In this document: in pieces, positions 28,437 through 38,188 of the stretch
Numbering within the stretch: position 1 is the first letter of the stretch
How the letters are laid out: every line of letters begins with the position of its first letter
Source of the DNA: Actinomycetes bacterium
Lineage (GTDB): Bacteria; Actinomycetota; Acidimicrobiia; Acidimicrobiales; Bog-793
Direction of reading: 5' to 3'
Length of the DNA: 64,000 nt
Assembly: GCA_021786195.1 (NCBI GenBank)
Contig: JAJYNS010000013.1
Span: 1 to 64,000 of the forward strand
Translations under genes and position numbers: made by a program
Notes under the pieces: generated by a model
The model's input: the letters and a program-made list of their open reading frames with translations, nothing else
Databases searched by the model: none
What the model was told of the DNA's origin: nothing

Positions 28437-29732
28437 CTAACGGAGGAAGCCCTGGTAGTTCCGCATCGTGAGCTGGCTGTCGATCTGCTTGTTCGTCTCG
28501 AGCGCCACGCCGTAGCAGATGAGGAGCGTCGTGCCGAGGAAGGGGATCGACGTGATGTGCCACGCGGCGAGCAGCACCGAGGGCAGCAGGGCGACCGCGG
28601 CGAGGAACAGCGACCCGGGCAGGGTGATGCGGTTGAGGATGCGGGACAGGTACGTCTCGGTCGCCGGCCCCGGCCGGATGCCGGGGATGTAGCCGCCCTG
28701 CTTCCTGATCTGGTCGGCCTGCTGGTAGGGGTCGAAGCTCACCTGCACGTAGAAGAAGGTGAAGACGATGATGAACAGCCCGTACAGGCCGAGGTAGATG
28801 CCGCCCGTGGGCGTGTAGAGGTTCGCCTGGATCCACTGCCGGACCCCCTTCCAGGGGATCACCGTGGCGAAGAGCACCGGGATGTACAGCAGCGAGCTCG
28901 CGAAGATGATCGGGATGACGCCCGCCTGGTTGACCTTGAGGGGGATGTAGGTGCTCTGCCCGCCGTAGGTGCGGCGCCCCTGGACCCGCCGGGCGAAGGT
29001 CACGGGGATCCGCCGCTGGCCGAGCTCCACGAAGACGACCGCGACGAGCAGGGCGCAGGTGAGCAGGCCGATGACGACGATCCCGAACCACCCCTTGTCA
29101 CCCTTGATGAGGCGCACGTCGAGCGGGAGCGTCGCGACGACGTTGGCGAAGATCAGGATGGACATCCCCTGCCCGATCCCCCGCTGGGTGATGAGCTCGC
29201 CGAGCCACATCACGAAGGCGGTCCCCGCGGTGAGGGTGAGGATGATGAACAGGATGTGGGCGACGCTGAAGTTCGGGATCAGGTCCGTGGCGGAGCTGGC
29301 CGAGCTCGAGAAGAGCTGGCCGGAGTGGAGGAGGAAGACGATGCCCGAGGACTGCATCAGGGCCAGGGCGATGGTGAGGTAGCGAGTCGTCTGGGTGAGC
29401 TTGCGCTGGCCGACGGCGCCCTGGTCGCGCCACTCGGCGAACTTCGGTATCACCGTCCCGAGGAGCTGGACGATGATCGAGGAGGTGATGTAGGGCATGA
29501 TCCCGAGCCCGAGGATCGCCGCCCTGGCGAGCGCGCCGCCCGAGAAGAGGTCGAGGTAGCCGAGGATCCCCGAGCTCTTCGCCGAGTTCGTGATCGCCGA
29601 GATCCTCGCGTAGCTCACGCCCGGCACGGGGATGTTCGCGCCGAACTGGTAGACGGCGATGATGAGCAAGGTGAAGAGGACCTTGTTCCTCAGGTCAGCG
29701 ACCCGGACGATGTTCCTCAAACTGCCGAGCAC
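28437..29732 (-). CDS. secY: Protein translocase subunit SecY
   Basis: A 431-residue channel protein of the SecYEG translocon with ten predicted membrane segments. Signature segments: FGANIPVPGV, LGIMPYITSSIIVQLL, KLTQTTRYLTI, and the C-terminal YGVALETNKQIDSQLTMRNYQGFLR. Start: GTG at 29732 (VLGSLRNIVRVADLRNK), preceded by GGAGAGG; an upstream in-frame ATG at 29771 would add 13 Arg-rich residues. It follows rplO by 75 nt, and adk starts directly after it. Confidence 0.96.
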   Translation of the reverse strand: MLGSLRNIVRVADLRNKVLFTLLIIAVYQFGANIPVPGVSYARISAITNSAKSSGILGYLDLFSGGALARAAILGLGIMPYITSSIIVQLLGTVIPKFAEWRDQGAVGQRKLTQTTRYLTIALALMQSSGIVFLLHSGQLFSSSASSATDLIPNFSVAHILFIILTLTAGTAFVMWLGELITQRGIGQGMSILIFANVVATLPLDVRLIKGDKGWFGIVVIGLLTCALLVAVVFVELGQRRIPVTFARRVQGRRTYGGQSTYIPLKVNQAGVIPIIFASSLLYIPVLFATVIPWKGVRQWIQANLYTPTGGIYLGLYGLFIIVFTFFYVQVSFDPYQQADQIRKQGGYIPGIRPGPATETYLSRILNRITLPGSLFLAAVALLPSVLLAAWHITSIPFLGTTLLICYGVALETNKQIDSQLTMRNYQGFLR

Positions 29733-29807
29733 GTCACCTCTCCAGCGTCTGGCAGGCTCCGGCCTGCGCACGGCCCCCCGCCGCCCGGCGGGGCGCGCCC
29801 CGCAAGG

Positions 29808-30296
29808 CTACCGGTTGGCGAGGGCGTTGCCCCGGACGGGGGGACGGCGGTCGCCGTAGGGCGACGCGACGACGGTCGCCCGGCCACCTCGCGACTCGAT
29901 CGCCCGGCGGGCGCTCGCCGAGAAGGCGTGGGCAACGACGTCGACCTTGCGGGTCAGCTCGCCCCTTCCCAGCACCTTGACCAGGCCCTTCTCGTGGACG
30001 ATGCCCGCGGCGCGCAGCGACTCCGGGGTCACCTCGTCGCCACCGAGCGCCTCGAGGACGTCGAGGTTGACGACGTTGTACTCGACACGGAACGGGTTGG
30101 CGAAGCCCCGCAGCTTCGGCAGCCGCTGGGTGAGCGGGAGCTGGCCACCCTCGAATCCCGGCTTCACCGAGCTGCGCGCGTTCTGGCCCTTGGTGCCCCT
30201 TCCGGCGGTCTTGCCGCCCTTGCCGGCGATGCCCCGGGCGACGCGACGGCGCGCCCGGTGGGCCCCCGGTGCCGGGGCGAGGTCGTGGAGGTCCAT
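29808..30296 (-). CDS. rplO: 50S ribosomal protein L15
   Basis: A 162-residue L15, a late-assembly protein near the peptidyl transferase region. It has the Gly-rich segment GIAGKGGKTAGRGTKGQNARSS, GFEGGQLPLTQRLPK, and VKVLGRGELTRKVDVVAHAFS. The C-terminal 14 residues after RATVVASPYG are extra. Starts one base after rpmD. Confidence 0.96.
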   Translation of the reverse strand: MDLHDLAPAPGAHRARRRVARGIAGKGGKTAGRGTKGQNARSSVKPGFEGGQLPLTQRLPKLRGFANPFRVEYNVVNLDVLEALGGDEVTPESLRAAGIVHEKGLVKVLGRGELTRKVDVVAHAFSASARRAIESRGGRATVVASPYGDRRPPVRGNALANR

Positions 30297-30297
30297 C

Positions 30298-30720
30298 TCA
30301 GCCTTCTCCCTGCTCGATCGGCGCCCGCCGGGTCCGGCGCGCCCGGGTCGGCTCGGCGGCCGGCGACGGGGACCCCCCGGCGCCACCCTCGGCGGTCGAC
30401 CCGGCGCGTCCCGGGGCCCCAGCTCCGGAGCCGGCAGGCGCCCCGCCGGCGTCCAGGGCGGGCCCGACCTCCTCGACGCGCACGAGGTGCGCCACCTTGG
30501 CCAGCATGCCTCGGATCTCGGGTCGGTCCGGGAGCTCGTTCTGCCGGCCGGGACGCCGCAGGCCGAGCGCCCGCAGCGTTCCCCGGTGCTTGGGCTTGGC
30601 GCCGATCGCCGAGCGGACCTGGGTCACTACGAGCCTCGCGCCCACCGGCGGCCTCGCGCCGGGCGCCTCGCCGAGCCCCCCTCGCGCCGCAGGCGCGGAC
30701 GCCCCTGGCCTCGCCGGCAC
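30298..30720 (-). CDS. rpmD: 50S ribosomal protein L30 with long extensions
   Basis: The L30 core (LVVTQVRSAIGAKPKHRGTL.ALGL, then MLAKVAHLVRVEEV) occupies about residues 30-86 of a 140-residue product. L30 is normally about 60 residues. The N-terminal 28 residues are Pro/Gly/Ala rich, and 54 residues after the core are Ala/Gly/Pro rich ending in RRTRRAPIEQGEG. The GTG at 30720 follows the rpsE stop by one base, which supports the long N-terminus, though an internal GTG near the core is possible. Confidence 0.85.
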   Translation of the reverse strand: MPARPGASAPAARGGLGEAPGARPPVGARLVVTQVRSAIGAKPKHRGTLRALGLRRPGRQNELPDRPEIRGMLAKVAHLVRVEEVGPALDAGGAPAGSGAGAPGRAGSTAEGGAGGSPSPAAEPTRARRTRRAPIEQGEG

Positions 30721-30721
30721 C

Positions 30722-31270
30722 TCAGCGCACCTCCGCGCCGGCTCGGGTCGCCCGGCGGCGCTCCTCGTAGGCGCGCAGCACGCCGACCGGGGTCACCTCG
30801 TCGGGTGCCTTGCCCCGGATCCGAGCCACCTCGTCCGGCCGGCGCAGCGCCCGGAGCCCGGCGATCGTGGCGTGCGCCACGTTGATGGCGTTCGAGGTGC
30901 CGAGCGACTTGGCGACGACGTCGTGGATCCCCGCCATCTCAAGGATCTGGCGGGCCGCGCCGCCGGCGATCACCCCGGTGCCCGGTGCCGCCGGCTTGAG
31001 CAGGATCCTGCCGGCCCCGGCGTGGCCGTGGACGGGGTGGGTGATCGTCGAGCCGGCGAGCGGCACGTCGAAGAGGTTCTTCTTCGCCTCGTCGATCCCC
31101 TTCTGGACGGCGAGGCCCGCCTCCTTCGCCTTGCCGTAGCCGAGCCCCACCTTGCCTTGGCCGTCGCCGATCACCATCAGCGCGGTGAAGGAGAAGCGAC
31201 GGCCGCCCTGGACGACCTTGGCCACCCGGTTCACCTTGATGGTCCGCTCCTCGTACTGCGACTCCGCCAT
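30722..31270 (-). CDS. rpsE: 30S ribosomal protein S5
   Basis: A 182-residue S5, involved in decoding accuracy at the mRNA entry. Segments [48 protein letters not shown], and the C-terminal [19 protein letters not shown] are diagnostic. One-base gaps separate it from rplR and rpmD. Confidence 0.97.
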   Translation of the reverse strand: MAESQYEERTIKVNRVAKVVQGGRRFSFTALMVIGDGQGKVGLGYGKAKEAGLAVQKGIDEAKKNLFDVPLAGSTITHPVHGHAGAGRILLKPAAPGTGVIAGGAARQILEMAGIHDVVAKSLGTSNAINVAHATIAGLRALRRPDEVARIRGKAPDEVTPVGVLRAYEERRRATRAGAEVR

Positions 31271-31271
31271 C

Positions 31272-31634
31272 TCAGAACTCCAGCCCCGCCTCGCGGGCGG
31301 CCTCGGCGAGCGCGGCGACTCTCCCGTGGTACTTGGAGCCGCCGCGGTCGAACACCACCTTCTCGATCCCCTTGGCGCGGGCGCGCTCGGCGACGAGCCG
31401 CCCGACGGCCGCCGCCGCGGCGACGTTGGCCGTCGGGGCGCCGCGCAGCCCGGGCTCGACGGTCGAGGCCGCGGCGAGCGTGTGCCCGGCGACGTCGTCG
31501 ATCACCTGGGCGACGATGTGACGGTTTGAACGGTGCACCGACAGGCGGGGCCGCTCGGGGGTGCCGAAGACCTTGGCGCGCACCCTCTCGTGGCGCCTCC
31601 GGCGCAGCCGGTGGGTCACCAAGGCGTTCGCCAT
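31272..31634 (-). CDS. rplR: 50S ribosomal protein L18
   Basis: A 120-residue L18, a 5S rRNA-binding protein of the central protuberance. It has [33 protein letters not shown] in the core and [28 protein letters not shown] at the end, both classic. The ATG at 31634 is 2 nt after the rplF stop. The N-terminus ([15 protein letters not shown]) is short. Confidence 0.96.
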   Translation of the reverse strand: MANALVTHRLRRRRHERVRAKVFGTPERPRLSVHRSNRHIVAQVIDDVAGHTLAAASTVEPGLRGAPTANVAAAAAVGRLVAERARAKGIEKVVFDRGGSKYHGRVAALAEAAREAGLEF

Positions 31635-31636
31635 GC

Positions 31637-32182
31637 CTACTTCCCTGCCTTCCCGGCCTTGCGGAGCACGACCTCGCCGACGTAGCGCACGCCCTTGCCC
31701 TTGTAAGGCTCGGGCTTGCGGATCTTGCGGATGTCGGCGGCCACCTGGCCCACCTTCTCCTTGTCGACTCCCCGCACGGTGATGCGGGTCGGCGCGGGCA
31801 CCTCGAAGCTCACCCCGTCGGGGGCGTCGACGACGACGGGGTGGCTGAAGCCGAGCGCCAGCTCGAGCTGGGTCGGCGACTTCGCCGCTGCTCGGTAGCC
31901 GACCCCGACCACCTCGAGCTCCTTGGCGAAGCCGTCGGTCACGCCGAGGACCATGTTGGCGACGAGGGTCCGCGACAGCCCGTGCAGCGCGCGGCTGCGC
32001 CGCTCGTCGTCCGGGCGCTCGACGACGAGCGTGCCGGCCTCCGGGTCGTGGCGGACCGAGATGCCCGCCGGGAGCGACCGCTCGAGGCTCCCCTTCGGCC
32101 CCCGCACCGAGACGCGAGGGCCGTCGAGGTCGACCTCGACGCCCGAGGGCAGCGGGATCGGGACTCGTCCGATCCGGGACAT
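31637..32182 (-). CDS. rplF: 50S ribosomal protein L6
   Basis: A 181-residue L6, near the factor-binding centre on 23S rRNA. It starts [17 protein letters not shown], has [10 protein letters not shown], and ends with [29 protein letters not shown], the standard C-terminus. Twelve nt from rpsH. Confidence 0.97.
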   Translation of the reverse strand: MSRIGRVPIPLPSGVEVDLDGPRVSVRGPKGSLERSLPAGISVRHDPEAGTLVVERPDDERRSRALHGLSRTLVANMVLGVTDGFAKELEVVGVGYRAAAKSPTQLELALGFSHPVVVDAPDGVSFEVPAPTRITVRGVDKEKVGQVAADIRKIRKPEPYKGKGVRYVGEVVLRKAGKAGK

Positions 32183-32194
32183 CAGATCCCTCCC

Positions 32195-32599
32195 TCACCA
32201 GACATAGCAGAGCACCTCCCCGCCGACGCGCTGCTGGCGCGCCTCGCGGTCGGTCATCAGACCCTTGCTCGTCGACAGCACCGCGACCCCGAGCCCACCG
32301 AGGACCCGGGGGAGCCGGTCGGCCCGCGCGTAGACGCGCAGCCCCGGGGTCGAGACGCGCCGCAGCCCCGCGATCGCTCTCGCCCGCTCGGCCGTGTACT
32401 TCATCTGGATCTCGAGGACCGACCCGGGCGCGGCCCCGGCGTCGGCCGTCGTGAAGCCTGCGATGTAGCCCTCTCGCTCGAGGATGCGAGCCAGGGCGAC
32501 CTTGAGCTTCGAGCTGGGCATGCGCACGGTCTCGCGCATGGCCACGTTCGCGTTGCGAACCCGCGTGAGCATGTCCGCGATCGGGTCGGTCATCGTCAC
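32195..32599 (-). CDS. rpsH: 30S ribosomal protein S8
   Basis: A 134-residue S8, a primary 16S rRNA binder. It starts [18 protein letters not shown] and ends with [26 protein letters not shown], the family signature. Confidence 0.97.
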   Translation of the reverse strand: MTMTDPIADMLTRVRNANVAMRETVRMPSSKLKVALARILEREGYIAGFTTADAGAAPGSVLEIQMKYTAERARAIAGLRRVSTPGLRVYARADRLPRVLGGLGVAVLSTSKGLMTDREARQQRVGGEVLCYVW

Positions 32600-32615
32600 C
32601 TGCGATCGCCTCCTC

Positions 32616-32801
32616 TCACCAGCTTGCCTTCGTGACGCCGGGCACCTCTCCGGCGTGGACCAGCTCGCGCAGGCAGATCCGGCACAGCCCGAATCGCCGG
32701 TAGACGGCCTTCGGCCGTCCGCAACGTCGGCATCGGCTGTAGGCGCGCACCTTGAACTTCGGCTTGCGCTGCTGCTTTTGGACCAGAGCCTTCTTCGCCA
32801 T
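32616..32801 (-). CDS. rpsZ: 30S ribosomal protein S14, zinc type
   Basis: A 61-residue zinc-binding S14. CRRCGRP and [22 protein letters not shown] supply the CxxC-CxxC zinc ribbon. This short C+ form is the one in the spc operon of actinobacteria and Firmicutes. Confidence 0.97.
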   Translation of the reverse strand: MAKKALVQKQQRKPKFKVRAYSRCRRCGRPKAVYRRFGLCRICLRELVHAGEVPGVTKASW

Positions 32802-32807
32802 CGCCTG

Positions 32808-33386
32808 CTACTGCCCCTCGCGTCGGAACGGGAAGCCGAACGCCTCGAGCAGGGCGCGGCCTGCGGCGTCGGTGCGTGCGGTCGTCACGATCGTGATGTC
32901 CATGCCGCGTGTCGTGTCGATCCGGTCGTAGTCGATCTCCGGGAAGATCAGCTGCTCGGAGACGCCGAAGGTGTAGTTGCCCCTCCCGTCGAACGAGCGC
33001 GGCGACAGCCCCCGGAAGTCCCGGATGCGGGGGATCGCCAGGCTGATCAGCCGGTCGAGGAACTCCCACATCCGGTCCCCTCGCAGCGTCACCATGCAGC
33101 CGATCGGGTTGCCGGCACGCAGCCGGAACGAGGCGATCGACTTGCGGGCGCGGGTCACGACGGGGTGCTGGCCGGTGATGGTCGCGAGGTCTCGCACCGC
33201 CCCGTCCAGCAGCGACTGTTGCTGGGTGGCGCGCCCTACGCCCATGTTGAGCACGACCTTCTCGAAGCGCGGCACTTCCATCACGTTGTGCAGGCCGAGC
33301 TGCTCGGCGAGCCTCTGGCGGATCTCGGCGTCGTAGCGCTGCCTCAGGCGGGGCCGCTCCGCCGCCGCGGCGGTCGCGGGGCTCAC
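32808..33386 (-). CDS. rplE: 50S ribosomal protein L5
   Basis: A 192-residue L5, which binds 5S rRNA and contacts P-site tRNA. It has [16 protein letters not shown], the GxxP.. segment [22 protein letters not shown], and [21 protein letters not shown]. The ATG overlaps the rplX stop by 4 nt. Confidence 0.97.
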   Translation of the reverse strand: MSPATAAAAERPRLRQRYDAEIRQRLAEQLGLHNVMEVPRFEKVVLNMGVGRATQQQSLLDGAVRDLATITGQHPVVTRARKSIASFRLRAGNPIGCMVTLRGDRMWEFLDRLISLAIPRIRDFRGLSPRSFDGRGNYTFGVSEQLIFPEIDYDRIDTTRGMDITIVTTARTDAAGRALLEAFGFPFRREGQ

Positions 33387-33688
33387 AGGTCACCCCCGCA
33401 CTTCCGGCAGACGCGCTGCTTCAGGCCCTCCTCGGTGAATCGGTAGCCGACCCGCGTCGGCCCGCAGGTCGAGCAGATCAGCGCCACGGAAGAGACGGGC
33501 ATCGGCATGTCCTTGTCGATGATCCCGCCCTGGGTCGTCGCCCGGGCGGGGCGGGTGTGCCGCTTCGCGATGTTGACCCCGGCGACGATCACCTTGCGCT
33601 CGGAGGGCAGCGAGCGGATGACCTCGCCGGTCCGCCCTCGGTGCTTGCCGGAGAGCACCTGGACCCGGTCGCCCTTGCGGACCTTCAC
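33383..33688 (-). CDS. rplX: 50S ribosomal protein L24
   Basis: A 101-residue L24 with the KOW segment [23 protein letters not shown] near the start. CSTCGP and CRKCGG near the C-terminus form a zinc-binding pair. It initiates 50S assembly. Adjacent to rplN with no gap. Confidence 0.97.
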   Translation of the reverse strand: MKVRKGDRVQVLSGKHRGRTGEVIRSLPSERKVIVAGVNIAKRHTRPARATTQGGIIDKDMPMPVSSVALICSTCGPTRVGYRFTEEGLKQRVCRKCGGDL

Positions 33689-34057
33689 CTAGATCACCTC
33701 CGGAGCGAGGCTGATGATGCGCATGAAGCGCTTGTCCCGTAGCTCCCGGCCGACGGGCCCGAAGATGCGGGTCCCCCGGGGCTGGAGCTGGTCGTTGATC
33801 AGCACCGCGGCGTTCTCGTCGAAGCGGATGTAGCTGCCGTCCGGCCGCCGGCGCTCCTTCTTCGTCCGCACGACGACGCAGCGGACGACGTCGCCCTTCT
33901 TCACCGCGGCGCCGGGGACGGCGTCTTTCACCGTGGCGATGAACACGTCGCCGATGCGCGCGTAACGACGCCTGGTGCCGCCGAGCACCTTGATGCAGAG
34001 GACCTCCTTGGCGCCGGAGTTGTCGGCGACCTTGAGGCGAGACTCCTGCTGGATCAC
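33689..34057 (-). CDS. rplN: 50S ribosomal protein L14
   Basis: A 122-residue L14, at the subunit interface. It starts [22 protein letters not shown] and ends [23 protein letters not shown]. The GTG at 34057 overlaps the rpsQ stop as GTGA. Confidence 0.97.
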   Translation of the reverse strand: MIQQESRLKVADNSGAKEVLCIKVLGGTRRRYARIGDVFIATVKDAVPGAAVKKGDVVRCVVVRTKKERRRPDGSYIRFDENAAVLINDQLQPRGTRIFGPVGRELRDKRFMRIISLAPEVI

Positions 34058-34386
34058 CGCGCCCGCTCCACGATCTCGACGAGCCGCCACCGCTTCAGCT
34101 TCGACATCGGGCGGGTCTCCGCCACCCGGACGCGGTCCCCCGCCCGGGCGCTGCCCTCCTCGTCATGGACGTAGAGGCGCTTCGTCCGCCGCACGGTCTT
34201 GGAGTAGCGGGGGTGCCGGACTCGCTCGACGACGGCGACGACCACGGTCTTGTCCATCGCCGAGGAGACGACGGTGCCCTCGCGCTGCTTGCGCCGCCCC
34301 CTCGGGCGACCGGCGGCGCCGGCGGCCTCGCCGGGCTCGCCACGGTCCGGGGCGGCCGTCATGGGAACGGCTCCGGGGTCGGTCAT
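34054..34386 (-). CDS. rpsQ: 30S ribosomal protein S17 with N-terminal extension
   Basis: A 110-residue S17; the normal protein is about 85. The core is [36 protein letters not shown] with [17 protein letters not shown]. The first 33 residues are a Gly/Ala/Pro/Arg-rich extension ([15 protein letters not shown]). The ATG overlaps the rpmC stop by 4 nt; an internal Met at residue 9 is an alternative. Confidence 0.94.
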   Translation of the reverse strand: MTDPGAVPMTAAPDRGEPGEAAGAAGRPRGRRKQREGTVVSSAMDKTVVVAVVERVRHPRYSKTVRRTKRLYVHDEEGSARAGDRVRVAETRPMSKLKRWRLVEIVERAR

Positions 34387-34691
34387 CGCTCCTCCTCTGC
34401 CGACTCAGCACCGGCAGGAGCCGGAGCGGACGCTGCCCGGGCTCGGACCGGGGCACGCCCCGAGGCGGCGGGCGTCCTCGCCGCACGCTCGTGCTCGATG
34501 CCCAGGTGGCGCTCGCCGAGGATCGTGACGATCCGGGCGATCTCCCTGCGGACGACGCCGAGCCGGCTCGTGTTGTCCAAGCGGCCGGTGGCGAGCTGGA
34601 AGCGCAGGTTGAACAGCTCCTTGCGCATCTCGCCCAGCCGGTCCTCGAGCTCGCTGTCGGCGCGCTCGCGAAGCTCAGAGGTCTTCGTCAC
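34383..34691 (-). CDS. rpmC: 50S ribosomal protein L29 with C-terminal extension
   Basis: A 102-residue L29; normal length is about 65. The core is [36 protein letters not shown] and [14 protein letters not shown]. Residues 67-102 are an Ala/Pro/Arg/Glu-rich tail. L29 is at the exit tunnel, where such a tail could contact nascent-chain factors. The ATG overlaps the rplP stop by 4 nt. Confidence 0.95.
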   Translation of the reverse strand: MTKTSELRERADSELEDRLGEMRKELFNLRFQLATGRLDNTSRLGVVRREIARIVTILGERHLGIEHERAARTPAASGRAPVRARAASAPAPAGAESAEEER

Positions 34692-35128
34692 TGCACCTGC
34701 ACCTCGGCCTCCGAGCCCGGCGCCGGGCGCACCACGAAGCGCGCCTTGATCGGCAGCTTCTGGATCGCCCGCTCCATCGCGCCGCGGGCGAGCTGCTCGT
34801 CGACGCCGGCGAGCTCGAACATGATGCGCCCGGGTCGCACGACGGCCACCCAGCGCTCGGGGTTGCCCTTCCCCGAGCCCATCCGGGTCTCGGCCGGCTT
34901 CTGAGTGACCGGCTTGTCAGGGAAGACCCGGATCCAGACCTTGCCGCCCCGGCGGACGTGGCGGGTCATCGCGATACGGGCTGCCTCGATCTGGCGCGCC
35001 GTGATCCAGCCCGGCTCGAGCGCCTGGATGCCGTAGTCGCCGAAGTCGACCGTCTGGCCGCCCTTGGCCACGCCCGTCAGCCGGCCGCGCTGCTGCTTGC
35101 GATGCTTGACCTTGCGGGGCATCAGCAT
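34688..35128 (-). CDS. rplP: 50S ribosomal protein L16
   Basis: A 146-residue L16, near the A-site tRNA. It starts [19 protein letters not shown] and has [36 protein letters not shown] and [12 protein letters not shown], all conserved. The upstream ATG giving MLMPRK is one base after the rpsC stop. Confidence 0.97.
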   Translation of the reverse strand: MLMPRKVKHRKQQRGRLTGVAKGGQTVDFGDYGIQALEPGWITARQIEAARIAMTRHVRRGGKVWIRVFPDKPVTQKPAETRMGSGKGNPERWVAVVRPGRIMFELAGVDEQLARGAMERAIQKLPIKARFVVRPAPGSEAEVQVQ

Positions 35129-35129
35129 C

Positions 35130-36092
35130 TCAGTCGACCTCCTTGCGGAAGTGCGGCACGTCGTGGTGCTCGAGGCGGGTGCGCCGCTCGATCTCCTCCT
35201 CCTCGGCGAGGAGGCGCTCGAGGGCGTCGTCGGGCCCGGGGGCGGCGGCCGGCTCCTCGCCGCCCGCCGCCTCGACCTCCGGCGCAGGGGCTTCGGCGGC
35301 CGGAGCCGGGCTCTCGGCAGGCCGGGCCGCGCCGGGCTCACCGAGCTCCGGACGGCGGCGCCCTCCACCGGCGCTCACGATGCGCCGCGGCCGGGCGAGC
35401 CCGGACGTCTCGCCCGCCGCCATCGCCGCCTCCCTGCTGATCTTGTCCTCCGTCGCGGTCCGGTAGGGGAGGATGTCGCCCTTGTAGATCCAGACCTTCA
35501 CCCCGACCCGGCCCGTCGAGGTCCGGGCCTCCCGGAAGCCGTAGTCGATGTCCGCGCGCAGCGTGTGGAGCGGCACCCTTCCCTCGCGATAGGACTCGCG
35601 CCGCGCCATCTCCGAGCCGCCGAGGCGGCCGGAGCACTGGACCCGGACGCCGAGCGCCCCCGCCTTTTGGACCGTCTGGATCGCCCGCTTCATCGCGCGC
35701 CGGAAGCTCACCCGCCGCGCCAGCTGGTCGGCGATGCCCTGGGCGATCAGCGCCGCGTCGAGCTCCGGCTGCTTGATCTCCTGGATGTTCAGCTGGACGT
35801 TCGGGTTCTTGGCGATCCGGCCGAGCTGGCGGCGCAGCCGGTCGGCCTCGGCACCGCGCCGTCCGATCACGATGCCCGGGCGGGCCGTGTGCACGTCTAC
35901 CCTCAGCCGGTCCCTCGTCCGCTCGACCTCGATCCGGCTCACCGCCGCAGCCTCGAGCTGCCTTGTCAGGTAGTCGCGGATCTTCCAGTCCTCGACCACG
36001 GCGTTCTGGTAGCCGCGGTCCTCGAACCAGCGGGACTTCCAATCCGTCGTGACGCCGAGGCGGAAGCCGTAGGGGTTGACCTTCTGGCCCAT
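35130..36092 (-). CDS. rpsC: 30S ribosomal protein S3 with C-terminal extension
   Basis: A 320-residue S3; the usual length is 210-240. The start [13 protein letters not shown], the KH domain with [16 protein letters not shown], and [40 protein letters not shown] are canonical. After residue 230 comes an acidic Ala/Pro/Glu tail that ends in [31 protein letters not shown]3 lies at the mRNA entry channel. It shares one base with the rplV stop. Confidence 0.96.
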   Translation of the reverse strand: MGQKVNPYGFRLGVTTDWKSRWFEDRGYQNAVVEDWKIRDYLTRQLEAAAVSRIEVERTRDRLRVDVHTARPGIVIGRRGAEADRLRRQLGRIAKNPNVQLNIQEIKQPELDAALIAQGIADQLARRVSFRRAMKRAIQTVQKAGALGVRVQCSGRLGGSEMARRESYREGRVPLHTLRADIDYGFREARTSTGRVGVKVWIYKGDILPYRTATEDKISREAAMAAGETSGLARPRRIVSAGGGRRRPELGEPGAARPAESPAPAAEAPAPEVEAAGGEEPAAAPGPDDALERLLAEEEEIERRTRLEHHDVPHFRKEVD

Positions 36093-36754
36093 CAGCGCTC
36101 GTCCTCTCCCGGCCCCGGCTCGGGGGCGACCCCGTCGGCGGCGTCCGGCTCGCCGGCCATCTCGCCGGCGAGCTCCGCCGGCAGGGCGGCCGCGTCGGCG
36201 CCACCTTGCCCCTCCGCCTCCTCGCCGGCGCCAAGCCGGCCCTGCTCGTCCGCAACCGGCGCCTCGAGCTCGGTCGGCCGGACCTCGGCCGCCTGGGCCT
36301 CGGCACGCGCCCGGCGGCGGGTCCCGGCGACCCGCCGGGCCCGGCGCTCGGTCGCCTCGGCGGCGGCTCGGGCGCGGCGGCGCGCCAGGCGCTCCTCGGG
36401 GAGCCTGGCGAGCACCACCGTGATGTGGCAGGTGCGCTTGCGGATCCGAGTCGCGCGCCCCCGAGCCCGAGGCCGCCACCGCTTCAAGGTCGCGCCCTCG
36501 TCGGCGTAGGCGGAGGCGATGTACATCTCCTCCGGGTCGAGCCCGTCGTTGTGCTCGGCGTTGGCTGCGGCCGACCGCACGAGCTTGGCGACGACGTCCG
36601 CCGCTGCACGGTCGGTGTGGTCGAGGATCTCGACGGCCCTCGTGTACTCGACGCCGCGCACGAGGTCGAGCACCTCTCGGACCTTGAAGCTCGACATCCG
36701 GCAGTAGCGCAGCACCGCGCGGGTGCCGGGGAGCTCGTTCGTCTTCGTCGCCAT
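36092..36754 (-). CDS. rplV: 50S ribosomal protein L22 with C-terminal extension
   Basis: A 220-residue L22; normal length is about 110. The core includes [39 protein letters not shown] and [17 protein letters not shown]. Residue 115 onward is an Arg/Ala-rich then Glu/Ala-rich tail of about 105 residues ([18 protein letters not shown], later acidic). L22 lines the exit tunnel, and its C-terminus reaches the outer surface. Confidence 0.95.
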   Translation of the reverse strand: MATKTNELPGTRAVLRYCRMSSFKVREVLDLVRGVEYTRAVEILDHTDRAAADVVAKLVRSAAANAEHNDGLDPEEMYIASAYADEGATLKRWRPRARGRATRIRKRTCHITVVLARLPEERLARRRARAAAEATERRARRVAGTRRRARAEAQAAEVRPTELEAPVADEQGRLGAGEEAEGQGGADAAALPAELAGEMAGEPDAADGVAPEPGPGEDER

Positions 36755-36756
36755 GC

Positions 36757-37035
36757 TCAGCGCCTCCCCTGACGCTCCTGGCCCGCGTGGAACCTGAACG
36801 TCCGAGTCGGCGCGAACTCGCCGAGCTTGTGCCCGACCATCGACTCGGTGATGTAGACCGGGACGTGCTTGCGGCCGTCGTGGACCGCGATCGTGTGCCC
36901 GACCATGTCCGGGATGATCGTCGAGCGGCGCGACCAGGTCTTCACGACCTTCTTCTCGTTCCTGCTGTTCAGGTCGTCGACCTTGCGAAGGAGATGGTCG
37001 TCGACGAACGGTCCCTTCTTCACGCTGCGCGGCAT
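36757..37035 (-). CDS. rpsS: 30S ribosomal protein S19
   Basis: A 92-residue S19, in the 30S head. It starts [20 protein letters not shown] and has [30 protein letters not shown] and [16 protein letters not shown], near-universal sequences. Confidence 0.98.
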   Translation of the reverse strand: MPRSVKKGPFVDDHLLRKVDDLNSRNEKKVVKTWSRRSTIIPDMVGHTIAVHDGRKHVPVYITESMVGHKLGEFAPTRTFRFHAGQERQGRR

Positions 37036-37051
37036 CGCTCCCTCGCTCCGC

Positions 37052-37888
37052 TCAACGCCTCGCGCCGCGGGTGCGGCGGCGCCGGACGATCAGCTTGTCG
37101 GACGGCTTGTGGGTCGCCCGGGTCCGCCCCTCGGGCCTTCCCCAGGGCGACACGGGATGGCGACCGCCGGAGGTCTTGCCCTCTCCGCCGCCGAGGGGGT
37201 GGTCGACGGGGTTCATCGCCACGCCCCGGGTCTGGGGCCGCACGCCACGCCAGCGGTTCCGGCCGGCCTTGCCGATCGAGACCAGCTCCGACTCGGCGTT
37301 GCCGACCTCCCCGAGCGTCGCCCGGCAGTCGATCGAGACCCGCCGCATCTCCGTCGAGGGGAGCCTCAGGGTCGCGTAGGCCCCCTCCTTGGCCACGAGC
37401 TGGACGCTCATGCCCGCGCCACGGGCGATCTTGCCGCCCGCGCCGGGGCGCAGCTCGACGTTGTGGACGACCGAGCCGACCGGGATGTAGCGCAGGGGAA
37501 GGGCGTTGCCGGGGCGGATGTCGGCGCCGTGGCCGGACTGGAGCATGTCGCCGACCGAGACCTTCTGGGGGGCGAGGATGTAGCGCTTCTCGCCGTCCGC
37601 GTAGTGCAGCAGCGCGAGCCGAGCCCCGCGGTTCGGGTCGTACTCGATGGCCGCGACCCTCGCCGGGACGCCGTCCTTGTCCCGCCAGAAGTCGACGATG
37701 CGGTACTGGCGCTTGTGGCGACCGCCCCGGTGGCGGGCCGTCTTGCGGCCGAGGTTGTTCCGCCCGCCCGTGCCCGGGAGGGGGACGACGAGCGACCGCT
37801 CGGGTCGGTCCTTGGTGACCTCGGAGAAGTCGGCCACCGACTGGAAGCGCCGGCCGGCGCTCGTCGGGCGTCGCTTGCGAACCGCCAT
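37052..37888 (-). CDS. rplB: 50S ribosomal protein L2
   Basis: A 278-residue L2, essential for subunit association and peptidyl transfer. Segments: [57 protein letters not shown], and the active-region [30 protein letters not shown] with the conserved His in [12 protein letters not shown]. Length is standard. Confidence 0.98.
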   Translation of the reverse strand: MAVRKRRPTSAGRRFQSVADFSEVTKDRPERSLVVPLPGTGGRNNLGRKTARHRGGRHKRQYRIVDFWRDKDGVPARVAAIEYDPNRGARLALLHYADGEKRYILAPQKVSVGDMLQSGHGADIRPGNALPLRYIPVGSVVHNVELRPGAGGKIARGAGMSVQLVAKEGAYATLRLPSTEMRRVSIDCRATLGEVGNAESELVSIGKAGRNRWRGVRPQTRGVAMNPVDHPLGGGEGKTSGGRHPVSPWGRPEGRTRATHKPSDKLIVRRRRTRGARR

Positions 37889-37897
37889 GCTCAGGCC

Positions 37898-38188
37898 TCA
37901 GCTCTCGAACAGCTCGATGCGGTCGTCACCGACGAGCCGGACGACCGCGCGCTTGGTGTCGGGGCGCTTGCCGAAGGTCGGCTTGCGCCGGTTCCGCTTC
38001 CGCTTGCCCTTGCGGATCATCGTGTTGACGCCGGCGACATGCACGCCGAAGGCGGCCTCGACCGCCTCGCGGATCTCGACCTTGCTCGCCTTGGGATCGA
38101 CGACGAAGACATAGGCGCCCTTCTCCATGAGCCCGTAGGACTTCTCGGAGATCACCGGCCGGATCAGCACGTCGCGGTCGCTCGCCAT
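37898..38188 (-). CDS. rplW: 50S ribosomal protein L23
   Basis: A 96-residue L23, at the tunnel exit where trigger factor and SRP dock. It has RPVISEKSYGLMEKGAYVFVVDPKASKVEIREAVEAAFGV and the VNTMIRKGKRKRNRRKPTFGKRPDTKRAVV loop. Shares one base with the rplD stop. Confidence 0.97.
   Translation of the reverse strand: MASDRDVLIRPVISEKSYGLMEKGAYVFVVDPKASKVEIREAVEAAFGVHVAGVNTMIRKGKRKRNRRKPTFGKRPDTKRAVVRLVGDDRIELFES

Noticed and set aside
27576-30770. A 1064-codon plus-strand frame opposite map, adk, secY and rplO.
   Set aside because: Antisense shadow of well-identified conserved genes.
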